Positions 26,804 to 35,937 of a stretch of DNA of 64,000 nucleotides are shown here, piece by piece. The notes beneath the pieces were generated by a model. The model had not been told where the DNA came from, did no database searches, and was given only the letters and a program-made list of their open reading frames with translations. The stretch covers positions 38,661-102,660 of the forward strand of contig NZ_JAFHKK010000006.1 in the NCBI RefSeq assembly GCF_016937535.1, given 5' to 3'. The first letter of the stretch is position 1. Every line of letters starts with the position of its first letter. A program made the translations under genes and the position numbers. Source of the stretch: Sulfurospirillum tamanense. GTDB taxonomy: Bacteria > Campylobacterota > Campylobacteria > Campylobacterales > Campylobacteraceae.

Positions 26804-27718
26804 TTAGATATAGGTTAAAAGATGCTCGTATGCGGGGTTTCGCCCGTATACCACATCAAAATAGGCTTCTTGGAGCTCCTTGGTCATGGTCCCTCTTGTC
26901 CCATTACCAATGACACGGCCGTCCACGTTGCGAATGGGCGTAACTTCAGCGGCTGTGCCTGTAAAAAAGGCTTCATCGGCCATATAGACTTCATCGCGCG
27001 TGACCCGACGGCGCTCAACAGGGATGCCTTTGGCGCGAGCAAGTTCAAGGACCATGCCTTGGGTGATGCTTTCTAGTGAGTTGTCATTGGGTGGAGAGAT
27101 GAGCACGCCATCGCGGATAATAAAAAAGCACTCCCCGCTTCCCTCGGCGATAAAACCATCATCGTCCAGTAAAAGCGCCTCGTCATACCCTGCGTCTTTG
27201 GCTTCAAATTTGGCCATTTGAGAGTTGAGGTAGTTGGCTACTGCTTTGGCTTTGCCCATAGTGGATTTCACAGGGTTGCGTACAAACGAAGAGATTTTGA
27301 CACGAATGCCTTTTTCTAGGCCTTCTTCGCCAAGATACGTGCCCCATTCCCACGCGGCAATCGCCGTGCGCACAGGCGCGCTAACGTGGTACAAACCCAT
27401 CACGCCATATCCTAGAAAGATAAGGGGGCGCAAGTAGACATTGCTTTTAAAGTGATTTTTGCGCAAGAGTTCGATCTGCGCTTGCTCTAGGGTTTCAAGG
27501 TCAAAATTAGGGGTAATCATGGTAATCTTGGCGGAGTTGAGTAACCGTGTGGTGTGTTCACGCAATTTAAAGATAGCCAAGCCTTTTTGGGTTTGGTAGG
27601 CACGTGTGCCCTCAAAAACACCATTTCCATAGTGAAGGGTGTGGGTTAAGATGTGAACATTGGCCTCATCCCAAGGAACAAATGTGCCATCCATCCAGAT
27701 AAATTCTGCTTTATTCAT
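26804..27718 (-). CDS. ilvE: Branched-chain amino acid aminotransferase
   Basis: A PLP fold-type IV transaminase for Val, Ile and Leu, 304 residues. Conserved elements: HTLHYGNGVFEGTRAY (N-terminal), VRNPVKSTMGKAKAVANYLNS (PLP Lys region), EALLLDDDGFIAEGSGECFF and FFTGTAAEVTPI. Start ATG has AAAGG upstream. It is divergent from bcp. Confidence 0.95.
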   Translation of the reverse strand: MNKAEFIWMDGTFVPWDEANVHILTHTLHYGNGVFEGTRAYQTQKGLAIFKLREHTTRLLNSAKITMITPNFDLETLEQAQIELLRKNHFKSNVYLRPLIFLGYGVMGLYHVSAPVRTAIAAWEWGTYLGEEGLEKGIRVKISSFVRNPVKSTMGKAKAVANYLNSQMAKFEAKDAGYDEALLLDDDGFIAEGSGECFFIIRDGVLISPPNDNSLESITQGMVLELARAKGIPVERRRVTRDEVYMADEAFFTGTAAEVTPIRNVDGRVIGNGTRGTMTKELQEAYFDVVYGRNPAYEHLLTYI

Positions 27719-27781
27719 CGTTTTGCCTTTGCTTGAAAATAAAGGGATATAAAGGACACATAGTCTAACTAAGAATTCTTT

Positions 27782-27805
27782 AAAAGGAGGTTTAATCTCC
27801 TTTTT
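27782..27805. terminator. Terminator-like hairpin between divergent ilvE and bcp
   Basis: AAAAGGAG (27782-27789), loop GTTTAAT, CTCCTTTT plus T (27797-27805). It is terminator-shaped on both strands, yet it lies between divergent genes and before the bcp promoter. It may insulate the two promoters or attenuate ilvE. Confidence 0.45.
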
Positions 27806-27835
27806 AGGCCCTTACATGTAAAAAGAGGGAAGTGC

Positions 27836-27841
27836 TATAAT
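27836..27841 (+). promoter_or_regulatory. Extended -10 promoter for bcp
   Basis: TGcTATAAT (27833-27841), 24 bp before the ATG. A TTACATGTAA palindrome (27812-27821) sits where the -35 would be. Confidence 0.55.
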
Positions 27842-27865
27842 ACACAAAAATTTTAAGGAGACCTT

Positions 27866-28333
27866 ATGCCAAAATGTGGAGATTTAGCCCCAGAATTTTG
27901 CTTGCCTAACCAAGACGAAGCTGAAGTATGTTTGCGCGACATTAAAGGAAGATGGATTGTGCTTTACTTTTACCCCAAAGACAACACGCCTGGATGCACC
28001 ACGGAAGCCTGCGATTTTACCGCCGCTCTTCCTGAGTTTGACGCCCTTGATGCAGTGGTGTTAGGCGTGAGTCCTGATAGTCCCAAAAAACACCGCAATT
28101 TTATTGAGAAAAAAGAGTTAGGCATTACGCTGTTGTCCGATGAGAGCACGCAAATGGCCCAAGAATACGGCGTGTGGCAGTTGAAAAAAATGTGCGGCAA
28201 AGAGTACATGGGCATCGTACGCACGACGTTTATCATCGACCCTAAAGGCAAGATTGCCCACGTGTGGGAAAACGTCAAAGTCAAAGACCACGCCAAAGCG
28301 GTGCGCGAAACCTTGGCAAAGCTACAAGCATGA
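27866..28333 (+). CDS. bcp: Thioredoxin-dependent thiol peroxidase (Bcp-type peroxiredoxin)
   Basis: 155 residues. The peroxidatic Cys lies in NTPGCTTEACDF (~44-55), and a second Cys five residues later is the usual resolving partner of BCP. It reduces peroxides with electrons from TrxA. FYPKD, VLGVSPDS and RTTFIIDPKG are conserved. Its stop overlaps the asparaginase start (ATGA). Confidence 0.95.
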   Translation: MPKCGDLAPEFCLPNQDEAEVCLRDIKGRWIVLYFYPKDNTPGCTTEACDFTAALPEFDALDAVVLGVSPDSPKKHRNFIEKKELGITLLSDESTQMAQEYGVWQLKKMCGKEYMGIVRTTFIIDPKGKIAHVWENVKVKDHAKAVRETLAKLQA

Positions 28334-29331
28334 GCAACACCGTCGCGCGTGTGTACCGGGGAAAATGGGTGGATTTAACCCACCAAGCCCATGTGGCCGT
28401 GGTGGATAAAAACGGCAAGTTGCTCTACAGCTTAGGTGATCCTGAGCGTTTTACCTTTGTGCGCTCCTCGGCAAAACCCTTTCAGGCTCTTGTGGCGTGC
28501 GAGAGTGGCGCGGTTGAGGGGTATGGGTTAAATGATGAAGCACTGGCCTTGTTGTGCGCTTCTCACAATGGAGAAGCTTTACATGTAAAGAATGTGGTGG
28601 AGATTTTGGAAAAAGCGGGCTTAGGGGAAGCGGCGTTGCAGTGTGGTACCCATCCTTCTTTGGCTCCTGCTGTTGCCAAAACCCAACCTTCTGTGCTTAC
28701 TAACGCCTATTCTAATTGCTCAGGAAAACACACGGGTATGCTCATTACCACGCAGTGGTTGGGCGAAGATGTTACGACCTATTTGGAGCCTTCTCACCCC
28801 CACCAAGAGCGCATCTTGGAGGTTCTTTCAGAGCTTAGTGACACGCCAAAAGAGGCCATCGGTTTAGCGACAGATGGGTGTGGAGTGCCAGTACACTCCC
28901 TTCCGTTACGCTCTTTTGCATTGGCGACCGCGCACATGGCAGACCCCAGTGCTTTGGAGCCCAAGCGGGCAGCGTACCTTAGGCGGATTGCTGGGGCGAT
29001 GATGGCGCATCCATTTATGGTGGCAGGTTCGGGTCGGGTGTGTACCCGCCTTATGGAAGAAGCCAAGGGTGAAGCCTTTGTGAAACTCGGCGCAGATGGG
29101 TACTATATGGCAGGGGTGCCTAGCAAGGGTTGGGGCATTACATGTAAAGTGGAAGATGGCAATGTCGCCATTTGCGAAGGGCTGATTATCCACGTGTTGC
29201 ACCAGCTTGGGGTCTTGTCTCAAGAAGGGTTTGATGCCCTTGAGGGCTTTCATTCGCCCAAACGCACCAATCACCGCGGCGAAGTGGTGGGGCGCGTGGC
29301 GTACGATGTTGTGTTGAGAGAACACCCGTGA
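28330..29331 (+). CDS. Type II (Rhizobium-type) L-asparaginase
   Basis: About 333 residues of the Asparaginase_II family (thermolabile, R. etli type), unrelated to the classic Thr-dependent enzymes. Conserved blocks: VRSSAKPFQAL, LLCASHNGE, YSNCSGKHTGML, TDGCGVP and RVCTRLME. It would release aspartate and ammonia from asparagine. The ATG at 28330 overlaps the bcp stop; the frame is open to 28264 inside bcp but that part is a shadow. Two palindromes encode ALHVK and ITCK. The LysE exporter overlaps its end. Confidence 0.9.
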   Translation: MSNTVARVYRGKWVDLTHQAHVAVVDKNGKLLYSLGDPERFTFVRSSAKPFQALVACESGAVEGYGLNDEALALLCASHNGEALHVKNVVEILEKAGLGEAALQCGTHPSLAPAVAKTQPSVLTNAYSNCSGKHTGMLITTQWLGEDVTTYLEPSHPHQERILEVLSELSDTPKEAIGLATDGCGVPVHSLPLRSFALATAHMADPSALEPKRAAYLRRIAGAMMAHPFMVAGSGRVCTRLMEEAKGEAFVKLGADGYYMAGVPSKGWGITCKVEDGNVAICEGLIIHVLHQLGVLSQEGFDALEGFHSPKRTNHRGEVVGRVAYDVVLREHP

Positions 29332-29945
29332 GTGAATACGCGTTTTTATTGCCCTTAGCGGCAGTTAATCTCTTAGGCGCCATGAGTCCAGGGCCCAGTT
29401 TTGTCATCGTGGCTAAGACCGCACTGGGAGAATCTAAAGAAGCAGGGTTGGCCGTTGCCCTTGGCATGGGATTGGGCGCGGCATGCTTTTTCCTTTTGGC
29501 AGCCTTTGGATTGTACGCTATCTTGGAAACCGTTCCCATGCTGTACATGGTGCTAAAAATAGCGGGCGGCCTTTACTTGTGTTATTTGGCGGTGATGATT
29601 TTTAAACACGCCAAGACGCCTTTGAGCACCATCAAGCGTGTTAAGGAGAAACACTGGCTAGGTTACGTGGGGTACGGGCTGGCAGTGCAACTAAGTAATC
29701 CCAAAACGGCTATTGTCATCGGGAGTGTTGTCGTGGCATTTTTACCCAAAGAAATCCCGCCTTTTACCCCGTGGCTTTTGGCACTTATGGGGCTTGTAAC
29801 AGACGTGGGATGGTACGCAACTGTAGTATTGCTTTTTTCGCGCCCAAAAGCACAACAAACATATTTAAGACTCAAAACAAGCATAGACCGCGTGGCCGGT
29901 GTTGCTCTTGGAGCATTAGGAATCAAGGTGTTGGCTACGCCTTAA
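29328..29945 (+). CDS. LysE-family amino acid exporter
   Basis: 205 residues with six hydrophobic helices. It has the family N-terminus (NLLGAMSPGPSFVIVAKTAL) and LQLSNPKTAI in the middle. LysE/RhtB proteins export amino acids such as Lys, Arg, Thr or homoserine. GTG start overlaps the asparaginase stop by 4 bp, so bcp, asparaginase and exporter form one coupled unit. Export of aspartate or asparagine is only a guess from context. Confidence 0.88.
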   Translation: MSEYAFLLPLAAVNLLGAMSPGPSFVIVAKTALGESKEAGLAVALGMGLGAACFFLLAAFGLYAILETVPMLYMVLKIAGGLYLCYLAVMIFKHAKTPLSTIKRVKEKHWLGYVGYGLAVQLSNPKTAIVIGSVVVAFLPKEIPPFTPWLLALMGLVTDVGWYATVVLLFSRPKAQQTYLRLKTSIDRVAGVALGALGIKVLATP

Positions 29946-29961
29946 GAAAAAAGGAATCAAG

Positions 29962-31656
29962 GTGAAGTTTTCTCCAAAAGCATTCATGCCAGAACTGTTT
30001 TTAATACTCCGATCGGGCTATAAAAAAGAGTACCTTGGCGGGGATCTGTTTGGCGGGATTACGGTTGCAATCGTCGCGCTTCCTTTGGCGATGGCCTTTG
30101 CCATTGCCAGTGGTGTGGGGCCAGAAAAAGGGATTATCACCGCCATTGTTGCGGGCATACTGGCCTCCTTGTTTGGGGGTAGTCGGGTGCAAATCAGCGG
30201 CCCGACGGGTGCTTTTGTGGTAGTGATTTATGACATTGTGCTGCGGCACGGGTACGAAGGGCTTGCCCTAGCGACCCTGATGGCAGGCGTGATGCTGATG
30301 GTGATGGGTTTGTTTCGTTTGGGCGCAGTTATTAAGTTCATCCCTTACCCTGTCATCACGGGCTTTACCGCGGGGATTGCCTTGCTTATTTTTTCTTCCC
30401 AAGTGGCCGACATGTTGGGCTTAAAGATTGACCAAATGCCAGGAGATTTTCTCTCCAAATGGCAGGTTATCTTTTCCCATCTTTTTCAAACCAATGGGAT
30501 TGCTTTGGTGTTGGGGTTGGTGTGTGTTGGGCTGATTGTAGGGGCAAAACGCGTGTTTCCCAAAGTGCCTGGACCCATTGTGGCGGTCATTTTTGGGGCC
30601 GTAGCGGTACAGGTGTTTAACCTGCCGGTGGAGACCATTTACAGCCGTTTTGGGGAGATTTCACCGACACTTCCAACTCCGAGTTTTGCCATGGATATTT
30701 CCCTTGAAAACATCAAACTTCTTTTTCCCTCCGCCATGACCATTGCCCTTTTGGCGGCTATTGAGTCGCTGTTGTGCGCCGTGGTGGCCGATGGAATGAT
30801 AGGCTCGCGCCACAATTCCAACAGCGAACTCTTGGGCCAAGGGATTGCCAACATAGGCTCCATCGCCTTTGGCGGCATCCCAGCAACCGCGGCCATCGCC
30901 CGCACGGCAACCAACATCAAAGCAGGGGGTAAAACACCCCTTTCTGGCATCATTCATGCGGTAGTGCTAATCTTGTTCATGGTCTATTTGGCGCCTTATA
31001 TTGTCATGATTCCTCTTTCGGCATTGGCGGCGATTTTGATGGTCGTGGCGTGGAATATGTCGGAGATTGAGAATGTCAAACACTTGTTTAAGGCCCCCAC
31101 CAGTGACGTGGCTGTGTTGGCGACGACCTTTTTGCTCACGGTGCTCATCGACCTTACCGTCGCGGTGCAAGTGGGTGTGGTGCTGGCGGCTATTTTGTTC
31201 ATCAAGCGTATTATCTCCGTCAGCGCCATTTTGGACAACAAAATTGCCACGTACGAACCCTTACCTGAAGCGTTCAATGACCCCGATGGGATTGAATATA
31301 AGGCGATTAAGGAAGGGGTGGAGGTGTATGAGATTAATGGGCCTTTTTTCTTCGGGATTGCCGATCGCTTAAAGTTTGTCTTAGACGCTATCGGGGTGAC
31401 ACCCCGCGTGTTTGTGTTGCGGATGCGCCATGTGCCTTTTATCGACGCCACAGGGATGTATGCACTCAAAGAATTTCAAGAAAAATGCGTAGCCAAAGGA
31501 ACCGTTTTGGTGCTCTCAGGCGTCCAACCGCCCTTGTTGAAAGATTTAAAACGCTTTGGATTTGTCGGACGTGTGGGGGAAGAAAACATCTTTGACCACA
31601 TTGACCAAGCACTCATCCATGCCAACACACTGGCGGTACACCATGAAAAAAATTGA
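29962..31656 (+). CDS. SulP-family anion transporter with STAS domain
   Basis: 564 residues. Ten or more membrane helices precede a C-terminal STAS domain (~440-550). SulP signatures: GLPLAMAFAIASG-like segment at 33-46, SGPTGAF, LLAAIESLLCAVVADGM and GGIPATAAIARTATN. Substrate could be sulfate or bicarbonate; both occur in this family. GTG start. The next ATPase gene begins 14 bp before its stop. Confidence 0.92.
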   Translation: MKFSPKAFMPELFLILRSGYKKEYLGGDLFGGITVAIVALPLAMAFAIASGVGPEKGIITAIVAGILASLFGGSRVQISGPTGAFVVVIYDIVLRHGYEGLALATLMAGVMLMVMGLFRLGAVIKFIPYPVITGFTAGIALLIFSSQVADMLGLKIDQMPGDFLSKWQVIFSHLFQTNGIALVLGLVCVGLIVGAKRVFPKVPGPIVAVIFGAVAVQVFNLPVETIYSRFGEISPTLPTPSFAMDISLENIKLLFPSAMTIALLAAIESLLCAVVADGMIGSRHNSNSELLGQGIANIGSIAFGGIPATAAIARTATNIKAGGKTPLSGIIHAVVLILFMVYLAPYIVMIPLSALAAILMVVAWNMSEIENVKHLFKAPTSDVAVLATTFLLTVLIDLTVAVQVGVVLAAILFIKRIISVSAILDNKIATYEPLPEAFNDPDGIEYKAIKEGVEVYEINGPFFFGIADRLKFVLDAIGVTPRVFVLRMRHVPFIDATGMYALKEFQEKCVAKGTVLVLSGVQPPLLKDLKRFGFVGRVGEENIFDHIDQALIHANTLAVHHEKN

Positions 31657-34306
31657 CACACCGATTTATGCCCTTGAGGCAGACGCGGCGCTTTTACATG
31701 TAAAGAGTTCTCCCGAAGGATTAAGTTCCCAAGAAGCCACTTTGCGCCTTGAGCGTGATGGCCCAAACCGCCTAAGCGAACCTCCCAAAGAGAGCGCGTT
31801 GAAGCGTTTTGTTTACCAGTTTCACAACGTGCTCATTTACGTGCTTTTGGGCGCGGCACTGCTTACGGCGGTGTTGGAGCACTGGATTGATACAGGGGTG
31901 ATTATTGGGGTGGTGCTCGTCAATGCCATCATCGGGTTTGTGCAAGAAGGCAAAGCGGAAAAAGCTTTGGAAGGGTTGCGCCAAATGCTCGCTTCTAAAG
32001 CAACGGTATTGCGCGATGGCGCATGGAGCGAAATAGACGCGGCACTTTTGGTAGAAGGAGACGTGGTGCGGTTGCGCTCAGGAGACCGCGTGAGTGCGGA
32101 CATGCGTCTTTTGGAAGTGACGGGTTTGCGCATCGAAGAAGCAGCGCTCACAGGAGAGTCTGTGCCTGTGTTTAAAGAGACCAAGCCTGTGCGCGAAGAA
32201 GCGGGCGTGGGGGATCGCTCCTGCATGGCCCATTCGAGCACACTTGTGGTGGCAGGGCGTGGTGTGGGGGTTATTACCGCCACGGGCCCCCGCAGTGAGA
32301 TTGGGCGCATTGGAACGATGATGCTAGAAGTGGAAACACTGCAAACGCCTTTAACGCTTCAGATGGAAGCTTTTGGAAAGATACTCTCGCTTGCCATTAT
32401 AGGCATTGCGGTTTGTTTTGGATTGTTGGGGTGGTGGTTGCACGGTTATGGACTTGAGGAGATTTTTTTAGCGGCCATTGGATTTGCGGTGGCAACGATT
32501 CCAGAAGGGTTACCCGCCATCATGACCATCACCTTGGCTCTTGGGGTGGAGCGCATGGCCAGACGCAATGCTATCACCCGAAAGCTGACCGCCGTGGAGA
32601 CATTGGGTTCGGTGAGTGTGATTTGTTCAGACAAAACAGGCACCCTTACATGTAACGAAATGACCGTGCGCCACGTGGTAACGCCAAAGGGAATGTACGG
32701 GGTGAGCGGCACAGGGTATGCCCCCGTGGGAGAAGTGCAGTTTGAAGGGGAGGCGGTGGTTCTTGAAGACCACCCCGTGCTAGGGCATTTTGCCCGTGCT
32801 ATGGCCCTGTGTAATGATGCGGACATTGTGCAAAAAGAGGAGAAATGGGAGCTAGTGGGTGAACCCACCGAAGGGGCGCTACGGGCATTTGGGATGAAAC
32901 TGGGCGTGACGCCAAAGGCCAAACGCCTAGGGGTCATTCCCTTTGAATCAGAAAATAAGTTTATGGCGACGCTGGTGGAGGGTGAAAAACGGGAGATTTT
33001 CCTTAAAGGTGCACCCGATAGGCTTTTAGAACGCGCCGCATTTCAATGGGGTGCTTCGGGGTTAGAGCCTTTGGATAAGGCTTTTTGGGAAGGGCAGATT
33101 GAGGCCTTAAGCTTCCAAGGGTTGCGGGTGTTAGCAGCGTGCGCAAAAGAGGCGGCGGCAGACCAAGAGATATTGGGCATGGAAGACGTGCAAGAAGGGA
33201 TGGTGTTTTTAGGATTGGCGGGCATTGTAGACCCACCGCGACCCGAAGCTATAGAAGCCATCAAAGCGTGCCATAGCGCGGGTATCAGGGTGGTGATGAT
33301 TACCGGAGACCACGGCGGTACGGCTATGGCCATTGCTAGAGAGATGGGCATTACAAGTGAAAGGGTCATCACGGGCGAAGAGATTGAGAAGGCAGATGAG
33401 GTATCTTTGCGCGAAAAAGTCCTTACATGTAACGTTTTTGCCAGAACCAGTCCCGAACACAAACTCCGTCTTGTCAAAGCCTTTCAAGCGGGTGGCGCAG
33501 TCGTGGCCATGACGGGCGATGGGGTCAATGACGCCCCTGCGCTTAAGCGGGCAGATGTGGGCATAGCCATGGGCATCAAAGGCACGGAAGCGACCAAAGA
33601 GGCGGCGAAGATTGTGCTTGCGGATGATAATTTTAGCTCCATTGCCGCGGCAGTCAAAGAGGGGCGTACCATTTACGATAACCTCAAAAAAGCCATCGTG
33701 TTTATTTTGCCCACCAACGGCGCGGAGGGGTTGGTAATCCTTACAGCGGTGCTTTTTGGTTTGGCTCTTCCGTTGACCCCTTTGCAAATTTTGTGGGTCA
33801 ATATGGTTACGGCTGTAACCTTGGCCCTTGCCCTTTCTTTTGAACCCTCGGAACCCGACATCATGCGCCGTCCTCCGCGCAAGAGTGGGGAGCGCATCTT
33901 GGATGGGGTGTTGGTGTGGCGCATCGGGTTTGTCTCTGTGTTGATTGGCGGGGCGACCATGGGCGTCTTTTTTTATGAAATACACGAAGGGGTGGGCTTG
34001 GAAGTGGCGCGAACCATCGCGGTCAATACCCTTGTGTTTGGGGAGATTTTTTACCTCTTTAATGCGCGGTTTTTGCGCACTTCAAGCCTCAGGAAAGAAA
34101 AACTGTTTTCCAATCCCGTTGCATGGGTGTGTGTGGGGATATTGTTGGTTTTGCAATTGGTATTTGTGTACATGCCATTTATGCAGTTTTTGTTTGCCTC
34201 AAGCGCCCTTGCGTGGAAGCATTGGTTTATTTCATTGGGAATTGGTATGGTAATTTTTGGTATAGTGGAGGCCGAAAAAGCGCTTATGCGCCGTCTTTAC
34301 ATGTAA
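31643..34306 (+). CDS. P2-type cation-transporting ATPase (Ca2+/Na+/K+ class)
   Basis: 887 residues. Actuator TGES (~170), membrane PEGLPA (~287), phosphorylation DKTGTLT (~330), hinge MTGDGVNDAPAL (~625) and the six-helix C-terminal half define a P2 ATPase such as PMR1/PacL-type calcium pumps. The residue after DKTGTLT is Cys-Asn (normally Gln, Thr or Lys then Asn) because a TTACATGTAA copy lies there (32646-32655). Other copies encode LLHVK (31694) and VLTCN (33423), and a fourth (34297-34306) contains the TAA stop itself. The start overlaps sulP. Ion specificity not resolved. Confidence 0.9.
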   Translation: MKKIDTPIYALEADAALLHVKSSPEGLSSQEATLRLERDGPNRLSEPPKESALKRFVYQFHNVLIYVLLGAALLTAVLEHWIDTGVIIGVVLVNAIIGFVQEGKAEKALEGLRQMLASKATVLRDGAWSEIDAALLVEGDVVRLRSGDRVSADMRLLEVTGLRIEEAALTGESVPVFKETKPVREEAGVGDRSCMAHSSTLVVAGRGVGVITATGPRSEIGRIGTMMLEVETLQTPLTLQMEAFGKILSLAIIGIAVCFGLLGWWLHGYGLEEIFLAAIGFAVATIPEGLPAIMTITLALGVERMARRNAITRKLTAVETLGSVSVICSDKTGTLTCNEMTVRHVVTPKGMYGVSGTGYAPVGEVQFEGEAVVLEDHPVLGHFARAMALCNDADIVQKEEKWELVGEPTEGALRAFGMKLGVTPKAKRLGVIPFESENKFMATLVEGEKREIFLKGAPDRLLERAAFQWGASGLEPLDKAFWEGQIEALSFQGLRVLAACAKEAAADQEILGMEDVQEGMVFLGLAGIVDPPRPEAIEAIKACHSAGIRVVMITGDHGGTAMAIAREMGITSERVITGEEIEKADEVSLREKVLTCNVFARTSPEHKLRLVKAFQAGGAVVAMTGDGVNDAPALKRADVGIAMGIKGTEATKEAAKIVLADDNFSSIAAAVKEGRTIYDNLKKAIVFILPTNGAEGLVILTAVLFGLALPLTPLQILWVNMVTAVTLALALSFEPSEPDIMRRPPRKSGERILDGVLVWRIGFVSVLIGGATMGVFFYEIHEGVGLEVARTIAVNTLVFGEIFYLFNARFLRTSSLRKEKLFSNPVAWVCVGILLVLQLVFVYMPFMQFLFASSALAWKHWFISLGIGMVIFGIVEAEKALMRRLYM

Positions 34307-34315
34307 GGAGTTTTT

Positions 34316-34675
34316 ATGGCAATCGTTTTTGTTTACAATGCTAACAGTGGGTTGTTTAACACCTTGGGTGACATTGCCCATAAGGTCTTTTCTCCGAGTA
34401 CCTACGCGTGTAATTTGTGTGGCGTTACCCACACGCCCTTAGGCATGCGCAAAGAGTGGAAAGAGTACTTGGAAAGCTTACATGTAGAGAAAGAGTTTTT
34501 ACACGCAGACGAGCTTGAAGCGACATATGGAATCAAAGACCTTGCTTTGCCCGCTATTTTATTTAAAGAGGAGCAGGGCGTAAAACCTTGGATTAGTGCA
34601 GAAGAACTTAATGCATGTAAGGATTTAGAAAGCATGAAAGCTTTGGTTTCAGGAAAACTTAAAGAGCGTGCATGA
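34316..34675 (+). CDS. Small conserved hypothetical protein with Cys-x-x-Cys
   Basis: 119 residues, cytoplasmic. The centre has YACNLCGVTHTPLGMRKEW (~31-49), with a CxxC that could bind metal or be redox active. Later is LPAILFKEEQGVKPWIS, which reads like a thioredoxin-fold cis-Pro strand (LPAILF). A glutaredoxin-like role is therefore possible, but the order is unusual. I do not know the family. The preceding palindrome is followed by TAAGGAG as ribosome site. It overlaps the FAD protein gene by 4 bp, so the two likely act together. Confidence 0.72.
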   Translation: MAIVFVYNANSGLFNTLGDIAHKVFSPSTYACNLCGVTHTPLGMRKEWKEYLESLHVEKEFLHADELEATYGIKDLALPAILFKEEQGVKPWISAEELNACKDLESMKALVSGKLKERA

Positions 34676-35937
34676 AATCCTATTATGATGTCATCATCGT
34701 GGGGTCTGGCCCTGCGGGATTGGGCGCGGCCTTTAAGCTAGCGGAAAAGTCAACCCATTCGGTGTTGCTCTTGGAAAAGAAAAAAATCAGTTCAGGGGGC
34801 TTGCGTAATGACTGCAAGCAAAACTACACTTTTCCTGTGGGGTTTCCCTTGGAGCATTGGAGCAAAGAAGAGGCACACGACTTACTTGAAGAGGTTAAAA
34901 CCCACCTAAATCCTGCTCTTGAAACCAAGCAACACATTGAAAAATACCAAGCCCGTGCTCGAAAAATCGGTGTGGAGATTTTGAGCATTGACCAAGCCCA
35001 TGTGGGCACGGACAAATCTGCCGCGCTCATTAAAGGGCTCATCGCAAAGCTCAAAGCCCTAGGCGTGGACGTGGCTTTGGAGACCGAAGCGGTACATGTA
35101 CATGCAGAAACTAAAGAGGTGGAGCTTGGCTCTGGCGAGCGGGTCGGGTTTGGGGATGTGGTGTTAGCCCCTGGGCGGGGGGATTACGACTGGTTGCAAC
35201 GGCAAATGGAAGCCATGAATGTGCCTTACAGTGACAACATCGTGGACATTGGGATTCGCGTGGAGACCAAGGAAGAAAACTACCCCATTGTGCGGGATTA
35301 TTATGACCCAAAGATTTTGTTTCCAGGCAAAGTGCGCACTTTTTGTACTAACTCAGGATGCGCTCACATCGTGCGGGAAAGCTACAAAGGGTATTATTCT
35401 GTTAACGGCCACTCCCTTTCGCGCGACCATGCGTCCAATGGCTTGGTAAATTTTGCCATGCTTAAAACCATTCGCCTCACCGAACCTGTGGTGAGCGGAC
35501 AGCAGTTTGGAAAGATTTTGGGGGAAATGGTCATGCAACTCAGCGGCGGTTCGGTCATCATGCAACGGGTGGGAGATTTTCGCTTGGGTTCGCGCAGTAA
35601 AAAAGAGACCTTTAACAGCGACTTGTATGACTTTGAACCTACGCTCAAAAACGCGGTGGCGGCGGATTTGTCTTTGAGTATGCCTGCAAAAATCTTGCGG
35701 GATATTTGGAAGTCCTTAAAGATGCTAGATACCATCATCCCAGGCGTGTTGCACCCTTCGACTATTTTATATTATCCTGAGATTAAAACTTACTCTAACA
35801 AGCCCACGTTCATCAATAGAGACTTTGCGGTGCGCCCCCATGTGTACATCATCGGTGACGCCGCAGGGACGAGTCGTGGGATTACCGCGGCATGGGCGTG
35901 CGGCATCCGCGCCGCACAGGGGATTTTAAAACACTAG
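34672..35937 (+). CDS. FAD-dependent oxidoreductase (COG2509-like)
   Basis: 421 residues. GSGPAGLGAAFKLAEK (~11-26) binds FAD. LLEKKKISSGGLRNDCK follows, then a central domain with VDIGIRVETKEENYP and a C-terminal YIIGDAAGTSRGITAAWACGIRAA segment. It belongs with uncharacterised FAD-dependent dehydrogenases of the COG2509 group. The substrate is unknown. The small CxxC protein encoded in front of it, overlapping by 4 bp, may be its partner. A GTACATGTAC variant palindrome encodes VHVH. Confidence 0.82.
   Translation: MKSYYDVIIVGSGPAGLGAAFKLAEKSTHSVLLLEKKKISSGGLRNDCKQNYTFPVGFPLEHWSKEEAHDLLEEVKTHLNPALETKQHIEKYQARARKIGVEILSIDQAHVGTDKSAALIKGLIAKLKALGVDVALETEAVHVHAETKEVELGSGERVGFGDVVLAPGRGDYDWLQRQMEAMNVPYSDNIVDIGIRVETKEENYPIVRDYYDPKILFPGKVRTFCTNSGCAHIVRESYKGYYSVNGHSLSRDHASNGLVNFAMLKTIRLTEPVVSGQQFGKILGEMVMQLSGGSVIMQRVGDFRLGSRSKKETFNSDLYDFEPTLKNAVAADLSLSMPAKILRDIWKSLKMLDTIIPGVLHPSTILYYPEIKTYSNKPTFINRDFAVRPHVYIIGDAAGTSRGITAAWACGIRAAQGILKH

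Noticed and set aside
28264..28329. Longer N-terminus of the asparaginase gene
   Set aside because: This part overlaps bcp in another frame; the ATG at 28330 gives the normal family start and ATGA coupling.
33209..33985. 258-residue open frame antisense to the P2 ATPase
   Set aside because: The forward frame carries all ATPase motifs; the antisense product is basic and low in complexity, with no family resemblance.
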